Assembly: GCA_017163975.1 (NCBI GenBank) | Contig: JAFFSR010000021.1 | Span: 496,001-560,000 of the forward strand | Direction of reading: 5' to 3' | DNA: 64,000 bases | DNA from: Anastatus disparis | Lineage: Eukaryota > Arthropoda > Insecta > Hymenoptera > Eupelmidae | Shown here: in pieces, positions 12,126 to 23,343 of the stretch | Layout of the letters: each line of letters begins with the position of its first letter | Numbering within the stretch: position 1 is the stretch's first letter | Translations under genes and position numbers: made by a program | Notes under the pieces: model-generated | Told to the model about the DNA's origin: nothing | What the model saw: only the letters and a program-made list of their open reading frames with translations | Databases searched by the model: none

Positions 12126-12479
12126 TCTTAACTTATGAATAAACGATGCGTTTAATTGAGTTTTTTTGCTATAAAGAAAAAATTTGTAAGATTAAACTCT
12201 AGTGCGGACAACTCAAGAAAACCACCAAAATATTATACATACAAAGTTATAATAAAAACTTTCAATATATCGTATTTTAAGGTTAGGTTTGTCGAGTTTG
12301 ATATCTAATTTCCAATCCAAGCTTATAAAAAAATAACAAGTCCAAATGATTTTTTATTTTAACAAAAATTATTGTACTAATATAACTTTAGTGCGGAAAA
12401 GTCATTATATTTGTTTAATTTAAGAATTTAAAAAGATATCGATAAAATAAAAAAAGCAAAACTCGATTGCTGCAGCTCC
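12126..12479. repeat. Segment inserted in the endonuclease
   Basis: About 350 bp of A/T-rich, non-coding sequence separates the endonuclease start from its continuation. It contains two copies of a phrase like ATAACTTTAGTGCGGA (near 12200 and 12385). No clear terminal repeats or target duplication could be defined. It may be an insertion or rearranged element sequence. Confidence 0.4.
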
Positions 12480-12600
12480 GACATGCCGTTAAGTCAAGAC
12501 TCAACGCAAACAAAAACATCTATATTTTAAAGAATCTTAGAAAGCTCGCTTTTACGATGGAGTATACTGCGGGCATTCCAGAACAATACTTTTAAATTAA
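12480..12600 (-). pseudogene. ORF2 endonuclease, N-terminal fragment
   Basis: The minus-strand frame reads KVLFWNARSILHRKSELSKIL, then after a stop NIDVFVCVES. This is the start of an apurinic-like endonuclease (EEP fold): the N in WNARS and the E in VES are the usual early catalytic positions. It is followed on the element by foreign sequence (12126-12479) before the endonuclease resumes. Confidence 0.7.
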
Positions 12601-12626
12601 TATTTTGTGTCGTCATAATAAATTGT

Positions 12627-13675
12627 TTATACATCACCTGTTTTATTTACAGTAAATATATCGATGTTATCGTCGCTGTCGAGACTTATATTGGAATCGT
12701 CCGAAATAATACTTGTATCGTTATCTCGTTCGTTTAAAATGTTTCTAATACGAGTAATTCTACTCTTAGTATTTCGATCTTTAATACGTGAATATATATC
12801 TGTAAGTATAAAGCTCAAGGCTTCTATGTTGTTAGTATACAAACCCGCTAAATCGATTAAATTTGAATTACCGTGCGAGCTTTCTAAGAAACTAATCAAT
12901 TTGTCGTAATCGATTGGAAATTCCTTCACTTTTCTGTTAATAAATTCTTTCGTGGGTTCTAGATGTTTAACAAAATCCAAATTAGATGTTTTACCTCTTT
13001 TGTTAGCTGGTTTAATATCACTTTTACCTTTAATAATAGTTTCGTTGTTAGAGCTACTCTTGTCTTGGGCAGTCGTTGAAGATGTGCTCGAGTGCGGACG
13101 TATGATCGGTCTCAGTATTTGAGTCGGAGGAGGAGCCATTGATTCGTTGTTTTGACTTACAGCAGGCGTTGTATCCATTATTTGCTCATCTTTTTGCGTG
13201 CTAAGGACAGAAGCTGGGACATCTAGTTCGACATTTTTGCAGTATTTAGCGAGATGCCCCTCTTCTATGCATTGGAAACATATCATTTTTTGCAATGATA
13301 GGTATATCCAATAACTGAACCCTTCATGTTTGAGTTTAATGTTCTCTGTAATTTTCGCTATGTCTTCTTCCTTGATAAAAACTTGTTTTCCGAAGCTGAG
13401 CGGATGTCCTAGCTCTGAATTATGTATGCCAGCTCTTACAGAGGTGATAGTAGATAACGGTATAATGTCAAACTTTTTCAATTCATCGAGTATTAGAATG
13501 TGCGGAATACATGGGTGCACGTTGGAGATGAGAACTCTTTTAGCTCTTGCATCTAGAGAACGTATTATTAGAGTTTAACTTCCAACTGTAATCTTGACTT
13601 TTCTATCTATAAGATCGTCAGCAAGTTCCTTAGTTTCGAGATAGAAGCAGATACGGTTCTGACATTTTAGAAAAA
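12627..13675 (-). pseudogene. Non-LTR retrotransposon ORF1 (gag-like, zinc knuckle)
   Basis: This is the nucleic-acid-binding ORF1 product of the retrotransposon. An open frame covers 13520-12627 (297 residues). The same frame extends upstream to about 13675 if one stop (TAA at 13575-13577) is ignored, and that extension has the look of the family's N-terminal domain (NRICFYLETKELADDLIDRK). After the domain with ISNVHPCIPHILILDELKK comes a CCHC knuckle, CFQCIEEGHLAKYC, about 80 residues into the 297-residue frame. The rest is a Ser/Thr-rich, charged tail ending in an acidic segment. The pattern matches insect I/Jockey ORF1 proteins. The interior is surprisingly intact compared with ORF2. Confidence 0.8.
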
Positions 13676-13959
13676 CAACAAAAAAAGAGCTCGTCTCTCT
13701 GTAGTCAGAGTGCGTACACACGAGTGAAAGAAAGAATAATTAGCTTCAGTGTCCCTTAAGCTTGCAGAAGATCAGGAACATTATAACCGCAAAGAAATTT
13801 ACTCGTGTAAAACTTTCTCGGAGCTCAACCGAGAGCCGTAAGCGTAAACACGTCTGCTTGGTAAGTCGTCTCGCGAGCGAATCCATATAAGACTTTTCTA
13901 GTGGCTGGTGACTTGAAAAGATCAAATACACCTGATTATTCCAGGTACGAAATCGTTAA

Positions 13960-14945
13960 TAATCTGTTGTCTCGTAGGATATGCCAAAGTCAATATCGTA
14001 CTGCAGCAAGTTATTACCGCTATCATTATTCAAAGAGGCTCCACTACGTAAACCACATAGGAATCTGAAGTATTGAGCAATGTGAGATATCGACCACCAA
14101 TACGCAGAAATCATTGTCGTATTATGGTACTGAACTATGAAGATCCTCAAATCATCGTCAATTTGGCAATGGTTTGTATGGATCATCATATTTCCTTGTA
14201 CGACATTCAAAGATGCACTGGGATACCGAGACAGTTAGCAGAATGTTGCATCTTTAAGGTTAAATGTTTAATGATTTCTGTCACAGATTCAACGTCTGCA
14301 ATCAATTGCAAGGAAGAATCTGTGGAGATCCTGAATTCTTTGGATACGCATTTTTTTCAGACGAGGCTACATTCTTTTGATAGTGGACAACTCAATTGGT
14401 ATAGTAGCCATTATTCATCTGTTTATAACCCTAATTGGGTGCGTCATTTTGACAACCATCATAGATGGAGCCTTGTTGTTTGGTGTAGTATAGTATATGA
14501 ATATCTTGAAAGCTCTTATTTTTTCATAGGAAAGTCAAAACACTGTAGTATATCTTTATTTCCTGCAGAATGAGTTATGAGAATTATTGACAGATGTGGA
14601 CTTAGAAACAACACGACTATTATGGCTACTATAAGATGATACATCCTGTCATCATCTACTGATGGTTCGTCGATTCCTGAACCAACGATGTCGATGACAA
14701 TTGATAGGCAGTGGTAGAAACAATACACAATAGTGTCCAAGATCACTGAATCTAATAAGTCCAGATCTCTTTTTATAAGGCTTTAATACACAACAGCCAA
14801 CAATACGACAAGATATGATACAATGCACCAAGTTTGTGAAGCTATTCTGCGTCATATTCTGTTATCCACAGTTAAAAACTTTGAACGTAGGATTCAATGC
14901 TGCATAAACTTAACTGGAGGTATTTTTGATCATCTGATCAGATTA
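13960..14945 (+). pseudogene. Tc1/mariner-like (IS630-type DDE) transposase relic
   Basis: No intact frame remains, but pieces line up with insect Tc1/mariner-like transposases. There is a helix-turn-helix phrase DIQRCTGIPRQ near 14205. Then DPEFFGYAFFSDEATFF near 14320-14380, where SDEATF holds the first catalytic Asp. Next come NPNWVRHFDNHHRWSLVVWC near 14430-14490 and ILLSTVKNFERRIQCCINLT near 14860-14915, ending GGIFDHLI. Between them the second and third catalytic regions are eroded. Frameshifts occur at several points and no terminal repeats were identified. Function is lost. Confidence 0.75.
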
Positions 14946-15059
14946 ATGTTTGTGTTACGATCTTAACTAATAACTCTCAAGATAGTCAATATCTTACCTT
15001 GATCGGCTGGACACCCCCACCTGGTCTTTATGACATGGATAATCAAAACCTTACTTCTA

Positions 15060-15250
15060 TTAGCTTGGTAATTGATACCCAGCAAACTAGAAAAAAACAT
15101 TAAATACAAAATTTGTATGATTTGGAGGGGGCAAACTGAGGTGACCTTGACCCAAGGTCATATCTAATCGCAAATTTTTCTGCTTTTTCCATTTACGAAG
15201 CTAAACGCTAGAGTTTGTACCTGAAAAAATCGATTAGGTCTTTAGATGAC
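15060..15250. repeat. Copy of the AAGGTCA-rich dispersed repeat
   Basis: AACTAGAAAAAAACATTAAAT, then a GGAGGGGGCAAACTG phrase and TGACCTTGACCCAAGGTCA, repeat the layout seen at 6085-6200. It is non-coding. Confidence 0.55.
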
Positions 15251-15934
15251 CTTAATCCTGGACCTTAAGGTAGTTCATGACCCCCCAGTCGTTCTCATCT
15301 AATTCGCCTGACGGTATATGAAGGAACGCGTGAGCGATTATGAACAAAGGTTGAGTGACACTGCCACATATACACTCGTAAAAGCATGTCCGTGAGACAT
15401 CTGTGTAAACAAACACAAACTCGCGCGATAGAACAAAACAATTTGGCAACATCGCAACAGAATCATATGTGTGCATATAACCTAAACTAAGGAATATTCT
15501 TAAAAATTATTCTTTGGTCAACATACGTAGCGCTCTTCCGCTGACTGCGGCGTTGCCACGTACTCGCATCTCTCTTACCCCAGTCACTTTCGTACTTTGT
15601 GAACATTCAAAAAGTTTTAACTTTCAATTTAAATAACTCCGAAACGGCACGTGAGATTCTCTCCTAATTTTTTGATAGTGTTCTAATTAAAGTCATTTAT
15701 CACGTGTCAGTTTTTCGTCAAAATTGTAAGAGCCGTTTTTTTGTTATTAAATAAAACGTATGTCGAGTTCATGTCGGGTACAGGGGACGCGTGTTAAATC
15801 TTGTATCTTTAAAGCTTAATATCTCAATTTCGGCACGTAAGAAAAATTTGAGATTTGTTAAGATTATGTATTTTATTATAAAGAACATGTGTGTTAAATT
15901 TGAGAAAAATTGTAAGAAAACTCGTTTGGGATGA
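15251..15934. other. Intergenic DNA between repeat copies
   Basis: Moderately GC-richer sequence has two ORFs under 100 codons and no recognised motif. A palindromic GACCTTAAGGTAG phrase near 15260 meets its complement CTACCTTAAGGTC near 15938, so the segment may be the interior of one inverted-repeat element spanning roughly 15060-16160. Confidence 0.4.
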
Positions 15935-16160
15935 ACTACCTTAAGGTCATGGCCGAAGTCACAATCAATTAGCTTCCTCCAAACAAAACAAATTTTGTAT
16001 TTAATAATTTTTTGAAGTACACATTCGAACGTAAAATTTCCTGCAATAGGGTTTCTCATTTAAAAAAAAAACAATTGGACTCTTAAGTGACCTGGATCCT
16101 TGATCTTAAGGTCACGGTCAAGATGGCCATCAGTTGGCCCCTCTGTACTCTATAACTTTT
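15935..16160. repeat. Inverted copy of the AAGGTCA-rich repeat
   Basis: It carries CCTTAAGGTCATGG, an AAATTTTGTATTTAAT phrase and CTTAAGGTCACGGTCAAG, and relates to 5900-6360 and 15060-15250. It is non-coding. Confidence 0.5.
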
Positions 16161-16236
16161 ATATTGGAAGTTTTTTAATCGGAGATCATTCTACAGTCTC
16201 ATCCAAGTGATTCGTTTAGAATGGAACACTCTCTCT

Positions 16237-16239
<3 letters not shown>

Positions 16240-16271
<32 letters not shown>
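16240..16271. repeat. (TA)n microsatellite
   Basis: About 16 uninterrupted TA dinucleotides. Confidence 0.95.
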
Positions 16272-16275
<4 letters not shown>

Positions 16276-17590
16276 ACTGTAGAATAATGAATTTAAAAAA
16301 ATAGAAATAGACAATTCTGTAATGAGGGTTAAATATGAGGGGCATATTTTTGACGACGACAGCGATATATTTTTAATAGTATAGAGAGAATATAAATAAA
16401 TAGATCGAAAATTTAGCTAAAATCTAACTAAAATTTACTTAAAATTGCTAAAAATAAATTTAAAGTCAGTTTTAACTTTAAGCTAATTTACATCTAAATT
16501 TTGTATAAATTTAGCTAATTTACATTTAAATTTTGTATAAATTTAGCTAATTTTATTATTAAATTCAGCTAAATTTTGATTTAATGTAGCTAACTTCTAT
16601 GTAATTTTATCTGACTTCAGCAAACTTTTAGCTGATTTTTATCTAATTTTTAGTTAAGTTTTAGCTGAATTTCAGCTGTTTCTACCAAATATATCAAGTT
16701 ACAGCTCCAAGAAGCAGAGACTGACAGCGGCAAAATATTTTTAATATATAGAGGGATAAAGAGAGATATATACATACATATATATATAAATATGTAAAAA
16801 GATTTTCAAAAACGTCATGATTAGGCTCCAAAATTTAATAAGCTATATATGTACTGTATTAATTAAAGCTATGCTTCTTATGCGAGGTCACGGCAGGGGC
16901 GTGCAATGTATAAAAATCGACAGGTCACGAATGTCACCCACCCTGTATGTATGAATATGGCATAGACTGCCATTAATGCTATCAACATAAACACTCTTAT
17001 ATTCTTTTCTCTCTCTTTCTCTCCTTTTCTCTCATTCTGCTTATTAATATGCATGTGGGCGCTAATTTTCAGTGAATCTTATAATCATTTCAATACTATC
17101 TTTAATTGTAATATATTGCTATTAACGCTGTGCTAATAACATATTGTTAACCACCGTGGCTATTAGAATGTATTATTTATTAAATAAAGAAGGTATCTCT
17201 GAACTACACACAGAATGTAATATTTCAAATATTTATTAAGAGAACTTATATACAAGATTTGACCAGTCGCCTTGACGGTTCATCTACAACTCTGAACATG
17301 CTAACTACACTTTCATATATATACAGTAATATAGATGGCGTCGCTATCCACTATATTACATTAATAATTTCTTGAAAAGAAGATTTCTGAAAAAATTTAA
17401 GCACCCATCTTTTTATTTTTAAATTTGTGTTGTAAAATCTTCTCTTAATTATTGCAATGAATTGTATAAAAGTAATTCCAAGGAAGTTAATCTATTTATT
17501 CTATAATTTTTAATGCATTTTCTCCATTATTGTATTTTTGAAATGTTTTTTTTATTTTTATTTTCTACCTATTAGTTAAAATTAAATTTC
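16272..17590. other. Intergenic DNA with TTTAGCTAA-type low-complexity repeats
   Basis: From about 16410 to 16680 the words TTTAGCTAA and AAATTTTGTATAAATTTAG recur many times. After that the sequence is unremarkable. No gene is seen. Confidence 0.45.
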
Positions 17591-17935
17591 CAATGTGTAA
17601 CTTTTTTTCAAAAACTTCCTCCCCTATTTCCTATCCATCTTCTTCAATCCACTCCTCTATCTCCAATCCTCAATTTCCAACACGCGCCTATCCCCTTTTT
17701 CCTCTCTGCAATGCCCTCCCATATCCCTCATCTACCTTAATCTCCAACACATCCCATCTCCTATCCTCTATATTCTCTCTACAATCCCCTCCCTCTCCCT
17801 ATCACCTATACCCTCTTTACGACCCCTTCCCTCCTTCTATCCCGTATACCCCTCCGCTAACACCTTCCCTCCCTTCCATTCCTCTATGCTTCCCCCTTTC
17901 TCCCTCTCTCTTTCTCTCAAACCTCCAATAAACTC
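17591..17935. repeat. Pyrimidine (CT)-rich tract
   Basis: Nearly continuous C/T sequence (CCCTCCCTCT, CCTCCCTTCC and the like) runs on the plus strand for ~340 bp. The ORF at 17593-17931 translates to Pro/Ser/Leu repeats because of this composition and is not a gene. Confidence 0.75.
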
Positions 17936-18381
17936 ACCTCGACCCAGAAAAAGCCTGCCTGCTTGTACTTCCTCGGAGATGACCTTGCACACTCGTCTTC
18001 GCCGACCTGGACAACGGATTATTGTATTATCATTAAAGACCAAAATCTGTGCAAAATTTCAGAAATTTCTATCGACAAAAAAGTGTCTCATATCAAGCGT
18101 GCAAGATTTAATTACAGACAGACCGACAAACAGACGTGAAAGCGAGCTCAAGAAAAGCGTGTAAAAAGGGAGATGATACCTATAAAATTTATGTATTTCT
18201 CTGTTTACTATGCATATGATACTTACGTGTATCTAAATATATGTTTTTTCAATAATTGTTACTAATAAACTATATCATTAATATCATTTTAAATACATAA
18301 TACATCGAATTGAAAATAACAAGTTTTCATTGAAAGATTAATTAATTTTTGCAAATGTTACGCTTCCAATTTTCTATATAC

Positions 18382-18382
<1 letters not shown>

Positions 18383-18424
<42 letters not shown>
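18383..18424. repeat. (TA)n microsatellite
   Basis: About 21 TA units, imperfect only at the left edge. Confidence 0.95.
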
Positions 18425-18427
<3 letters not shown>

Positions 18428-20439
18428 GATGCATAGCTTCTGTCGGCCAGTCCCACGACTGCTACTCCGGTTTTTTTAATAAAAATATAAAATTTTTAGA
18501 ATAAAATGTTAAGTAAATATTAAACTTTAATATATTACTTTTTTATGATTCATTTTCATCAATCATAATATATTAAAAGAACTTTTTTAAATATCATAAA
18601 TGATTTGTCCCATAAAATTACATTGCGTCCTCTAATTTTTTTAGGGCAATAAAACTTTTAGTAATATAATAAATACTTATAATTAATTAGCTAGGATTTA
18701 CAATAAATTAGCTAAAAGTAACATTTTTTTAGCTAAATATAGTTGAAAATGGCGATGTATCTTAGTAAAATGATTAAAGTAGGATGATTCTTAAAACTTC
18801 AGTGGCGGTGGCAATATATTCAAGAGAGGGTTGAGGAGGAGCAATTGTGAAAGGCTGACAGCAGTGGCAGCAGCAAAAATATTTTATAGTATGAAAAGAT
18901 AATAATGGTTCATAAATAATACTTATTCAAATCGAAGTTAATATTTTACAGATTCAAAGATTCTTTTTCGTCCCATTACATGATTGTCAGTCACAACAAT
19001 AACAATTTTTCTTACAATTTTTTATTTCGTAATTAATATATTCGATATTTCTTAAATCTATTTACATAATCTAATAACAAAAAGAGTAACCTTTGTTTGT
19101 ATCACGGATCTTGCTGTTACTTGCGGATACGTTTTTATACATAAAATTATGTAGAGAGCCGTGAGCTTTGGGTCTAACGCTCGATCATTCCAAGATTATG
19201 AGCTTTTTCGTTTAATTTTCAAAGATTTCTTTGAAAAATCGTTGTTTATAATATTGAATATTTTTTCCCAATGGGAGCTTCTAAGTTTATTCTGCAAAAT
19301 TTTAATGAAAGTTAACATTAAATTATTTTGATATAAAAAAACGTGCTCAAAAAGCTCAATCCGTTAAAAAGTTATTGAAGAATCAAAATTTTTACAAAAA
19401 TTAGCATAAAATTATACTTTTATTTTCATAAAAGAGGGTGCCAACAGATATGCAGAAACTAGCCCATGAAATAAAACTACTAAACATACATCATTTATTA
19501 TGAGTAGAGAAAGTAAAATTGAAAAAAATCATCTCCATAATTATTAGGGAAGGTGAGATATTCACGTTTAAAGTACTGACCTCTTAATAAAAAAACACGT
19601 AAAAATTGTTAAAAATAATTCAAACAAAAATTTCAAAACTTTATTTACGCTAGATAAAGAAGATCTCATTGAGTACTATCACCGCATATAGAATAATCCA
19701 GAAAAAATAGTATCTATTTATACACGAGTTAGGGGTTACAATAAATATCTTTAACCGACCCCTAACCTACACTATCAAAAATGCATACATGAAATTTAAT
19801 GTAGAAGTGCTAGAAGCAAAATTTTATCGTGGTATATGAAATGAAAATCATGTAGATACATAATTTTTTACTAATTATGCTCTAAATACAATGCGTAAAT
19901 GCATGAAATTTCAAGCAATTTTTGTTGGGCAAATTTAATGCACCAGCTTAACTGTTATTGTAGAATAAATAAAACTTCATGCAGATCTGAATAGAATCTT
20001 CAGCGATTTTTGCCCTTCAGTTTTTCATGTAGTTACATGAAATTTTGTACAATATGATTAAAATTTTATGTAAAGATAAATTAAATTTTAGCCAACTTGA
20101 TCCAAGTTTAATTTTACGCACTTGCTTAAATGTTCATGTAAAATGAATAAAATTACATGTAAAATTGCATAAAATTTCCAGCAATTCATGCCTCTCCTCC
20201 CATTTTTTTATGTATGTACTTAACATTTTGTGCAATATGCCTAAAATTTTTCAAGAAAGTTTTGTTAATTCGACAATAATGCTATGAAAAGTACATTTTT
20301 ATTTACATAATACTAGAATATATTATTTTATAACACATACTTATATATTAATACATATATCCGCATACATATACATTCATATTTACTTATAATGTCGCAT
20401 TAGCATGGTAATAAGACAGCCGCTGCGCATGTGTGCCCA

Positions 20440-20490
20440 CACGAAGCAGCCGGTTTGGTATATAAGTAAGATCTCTTCTCACCGCTTGGG
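20440..20490 (+). promoter_or_regulatory. Possible TATA-containing promoter
   Basis: GC-richer sequence with CGCATGTGTGCCCACACG is followed by GGTATATAAGTAAG (TATA-like at ~20459) and TCTTCTCACCGC about 20 bases on. No downstream gene was recognised, so this is only a suggestion based on a TATA box in otherwise dull DNA. Confidence 0.2.
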
Positions 20491-21279
20491 GACAAAACTC
20501 ACATTAAATGCGTGTATTCCTATCGACATAACCAAGAAGCTTAAGCAAATTTTTGCAATCAAACTTTAAATTTTATGAATTTACATTAAAGATTTACAGC
20601 CGCACTGTTGATATAATTAAATAACAGTAAACATAAAAAAACATAAGTCAAAATAGAATATTTGTCATTTATGTCGTTGATAAATTTATTTTATGAAGAT
20701 TTTTATGTTTTTCAATAAGTACTTTTAAATCTCCCGATTTTAAAAACAGTTACGTTTCGAAAATATAAAAATAGATAGCGTATTTCTTGTGACCAGTGAG
20801 TAGTAAGATTGCACGTCAGTTAGTGTATGAAAACAAATTAATTTATCCGCTGTATGTATAACTGCGATGCGATGTGATGCATATCGATCGTTAGCGAGTG
20901 ATTTTAAATTTTATTTGTAAATATCAATAGTGTAGTGTGAAATATCTAAGAAAATGTTAAAAAATTACCCTTGAGAAGAGAATAATGATCATTGTTATAA
21001 TATAAGTCATGTGTTAATTAATGTCTAGAAACATGAACACTGTAAGCTGTGAGCTTCAACTCAATGAAAAAGTTTTTAACAACTTTAAATTTTATTTGTC
21101 TGATACAATAAAATGTAACAGCTATTTTGACTTACTTTGCTATTAGATTAAAATTAATTTTAAATTAAATTAATACTACGATATTCATCAAACTTACAGA
21201 ACTCATCTGGTAAATGAATAGAATAGTTCATCGAGGTATTTTAACAGAACGGATTCGGTTGATACAATCACATTTTTTT

Positions 21280-22225
21280 CTTAGTGTAATACTCCACTGT
21301 ACAATCTAATAGTTTTTCGGAATCTTCCAGCGAAATATTTATGGAATCTTCCTGAAATCTTTTATGAAATATTTTACTGGAGAATTACTTAAATCTTTTT
21401 GTGGAATATTTCATGGAATATTTATGGAAGATTTATATAACATTCCGCTGTACGATTTTCAAGTTTTTCGGAATCTTCCAATGAAATGTTTATGGAATCT
21501 TTCTAAAATCTTCCATGAACCTTTCTAAAATCTTTTATGCAATATTTTACTGGGAGATTACTTAAATCTTTCTGTGTAATATTTTGGAGAATATTTCTAA
21601 AAGATTTATGTATTATTCCACTGTGCGATTTTAAAGTTTTTAGGAATCTTCCAGCGAAATCTTTATAAAACCTTCCTGAAATCTTTCATGGAATATTCCA
21701 CCAGAAGATCACTTAAAACATTCTGTGAAATTTTTCATGGGATATTTATGAAAGATTAACGTAATATTCTGCTGTACGATTTTAAAATTTTTCTAAATCT
21801 TCCACCGAAATATTTATGGAATCTTCCTAAAATTTTTCATGCAATATTTTACTGTAAGATGACTTAACTCTTCCTGTGGAATATTTTAGAGAATATTTCT
21901 GAATGATTTATGTAATATTCTACTGTACGATTTTTAAATCTTTTGGAATCCTTCTGCGAAATATTTATGAAATCTTCCTGAAATCTTTCATGAAATATTG
22001 TACTGGAGGATTACTTAAATCTTTCTGTGGAATAATTTGTGGAATATTTCTGGAAGACTTATGTAATATTCCGCTGTACAATTTTAAAGATTTTCGGAAT
22101 CTTCCGGTGAAATGTTTAGAAAATCTTTCTAAAATCTTGCATGAAATATTCCACTGGAGGATCACTTCAATCTTTCTGTGAAATATTTCGTGAAATATTT
22201 CTGGAAGATTTCTGGAAGATTTATG
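21280..22225. repeat. ~155-bp satellite, about six units
   Basis: Units recur at about 21300, 21460, 21620, 21775, 21930 and 22080. Each carries GGAATCTTCC, GAAATATTTATGGAATCTTCC, TTACTTAAATCTTTCTGTGG and CTGTACGATTTT. Divergence between units is moderate, with small indels. Overlapping ORFs of ~90 codons on both strands arise from the units and are not genes. A diverged block of the same family lies at 26285-27190. Confidence 0.85.
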
Positions 22226-22647
22226 TGATATATATGATTATTCACCAGCGCGATGCGCTGGCTCTGCCTATTTTCGACGTTCTTCATTTCACTTTGCCGA
22301 GTAAATATTTTATTAGAGATTCTACCAGGTGTGGGTCCTCAAGGCTTTGCTGAGCTGGCTTCCACTTGTGCATCTGCATTTTTCGGACTCTGGACGTATT
22401 TTGATTTTGCGCATCGTCTTCTTCTGCACTGTAATTTTTCGTTTTTGCTGGTGGTAATGGTGTTTTAAGAATTGCTGGAGTATTACTGTTTGCCGTATTT
22501 GCGGTGAGGTAATATGTGATGGTGCTGTGAGTGAGGTAAAATTGTATCTTTATTGTTTCGTGCACCTGTTGCACTCTAACGTTAAAATTTTTTTCCGTTT
22601 AATTGAATAAGTCATAGGCGAATTTTTAAGTTCATCACTAGTGGCGT
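22226..22647. other. Intergenic DNA next to the satellite
   Basis: A less A/T-rich segment starts abruptly after the last satellite unit with CACCAGCGCGATGCGCTGG. Overlapping short ORFs on both strands carry no recognised motif. Confidence 0.4.
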
Positions 22648-23343
22648 TCCCTATTGAAAATAAAGACGTCTTTGGACGTGTCTGGATTTGGAACAAAAAA
22701 AGACGTCTTTAAAAGACGTCTTTTGAAGACGTCTTTTACAGACGTCTTTTTCATCAATATTTAAAAAATAATACCTACTAAAATGTTTCAAAAAAGAACG
22801 TACTTAAGCTAAAGTGTATATACTTGTATGTATACTGATTTTCAACTGTGAATAAATACGCAAAATTATAACCTCATATACCTGCATCTCTGAAATTTGG
22901 ATAAGGGATTGCAAAGTTAAGAAAAACGGCACCTCACAGTTAAAAATGTAACTACTGAAAAAATTATTCGAATCGACTATTAATTCTGTCTTTGACTGTT
23001 AGGTGGCGTTTTTCTTAATACACGAACTCCTACGAAAATTTCAGTGACGCGGGTATATAAGGTTATAACATTTTCAGTTTGTTCGCTCAAGCTTTTCGGT
23101 CTGCAGAGAGCTGATGCTTATTTTGTTTCTATATTCTTAAAGAAAGATACCCTATTAAAAATAATAACGTAATAAAATAATACTTCTTTGGAACATTTTA
23201 GTAAGTACTTTTTTAAAAATTTTGATAAAAAAGACGTCTTTTTTTGTTCCAAATCCAGACACGTCCAAAAACGTCTTTTGAAGACGTCTTTTAAAGATGT
23301 CTTCTAAAGACGTCTTTAAAAGACGTCATTATTTTCAATAGGG
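22648..23343. mobile_element. Non-autonomous DNA element with AGACGTCT subterminal repeats
   Basis: The terminal inverted repeats are CCCTATTGAAAATAAAGACG (left) and its complement ending TTTTCAATAGGG (right). Within ~110 bp of each end the 8-bp palindrome AGACGTCT or a near-match recurs four to five times. Each end also has GGACGTGTCTGGATTTGGAAC or its complement. The ~490-bp centre is unique, codes for nothing visible, and contains a TATA box. No target duplication could be fixed. A relative with a different palindromic motif lies near 41160-41785. Confidence 0.75.
23050..23080 (+). promoter_or_regulatory. Possible TATA/initiator pair inside the element
   Basis: GGTATATAAGG at ~23051 is followed about 20 bases later by TCAGTTTG, which resembles the arthropod initiator TCAGT. 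The spacing is a little short for a canonical TATA-Inr pair. The related element near 41577 has GATATAAGAGG at the equivalent place, so the site may be conserved. Confidence 0.3.

Larger units (their letters stand above)
7990..13680 (-). mobile_element. Decayed I/Jockey-group non-LTR retrotransposon
   Basis: Read on the minus strand, the element runs from ORF1 (about 13675) through endonuclease, reverse transcriptase, RNase H and a C-terminal Cys/His motif. It ends in an A-rich tail, seen as the T/A-rich run at about 8008-8040. An RNase H domain after RT in a non-LTR element points to the I superfamily (I, R1, LOA, Ingi and relatives) rather than classic Jockey, which lacks it. The finer clade cannot be fixed by eye. 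ORF2 is broken by many frameshifts and stops, by an inserted ~350-bp segment in the endonuclease, and by a 397-bp TTAA element in the RT. It is certainly inactive. Confidence 0.85.
17936..21279. other. Long gene-free A/T-rich stretch
   Basis: No coding region is recognised over 3.3 kb. At about 17940-18160 there is a GC-richer patch. From about 19900 to 20250 the phrases AAATTTTATGTAA and TTCATGTA recur loosely. A TATA-like sequence near 20457 is listed separately. Confidence 0.45.

Noticed and set aside
17593..17931. 112-codon Pro/Ser/Leu-rich ORF
   Set aside because: Product of a pyrimidine tract; low complexity.
21903..22181. ~90-codon ORFs on both strands in the satellite
   Set aside because: Frames repeat with each satellite unit; no independent coding evidence.
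22648..23343. Possible CRISPR-like or regulatory array from repeated AGACGTCT
   Set aside because: The spacing is irregular and repeats sit at two inverted ends with terminal repeats, so a DNA element explains it; this is also a eukaryotic genome.
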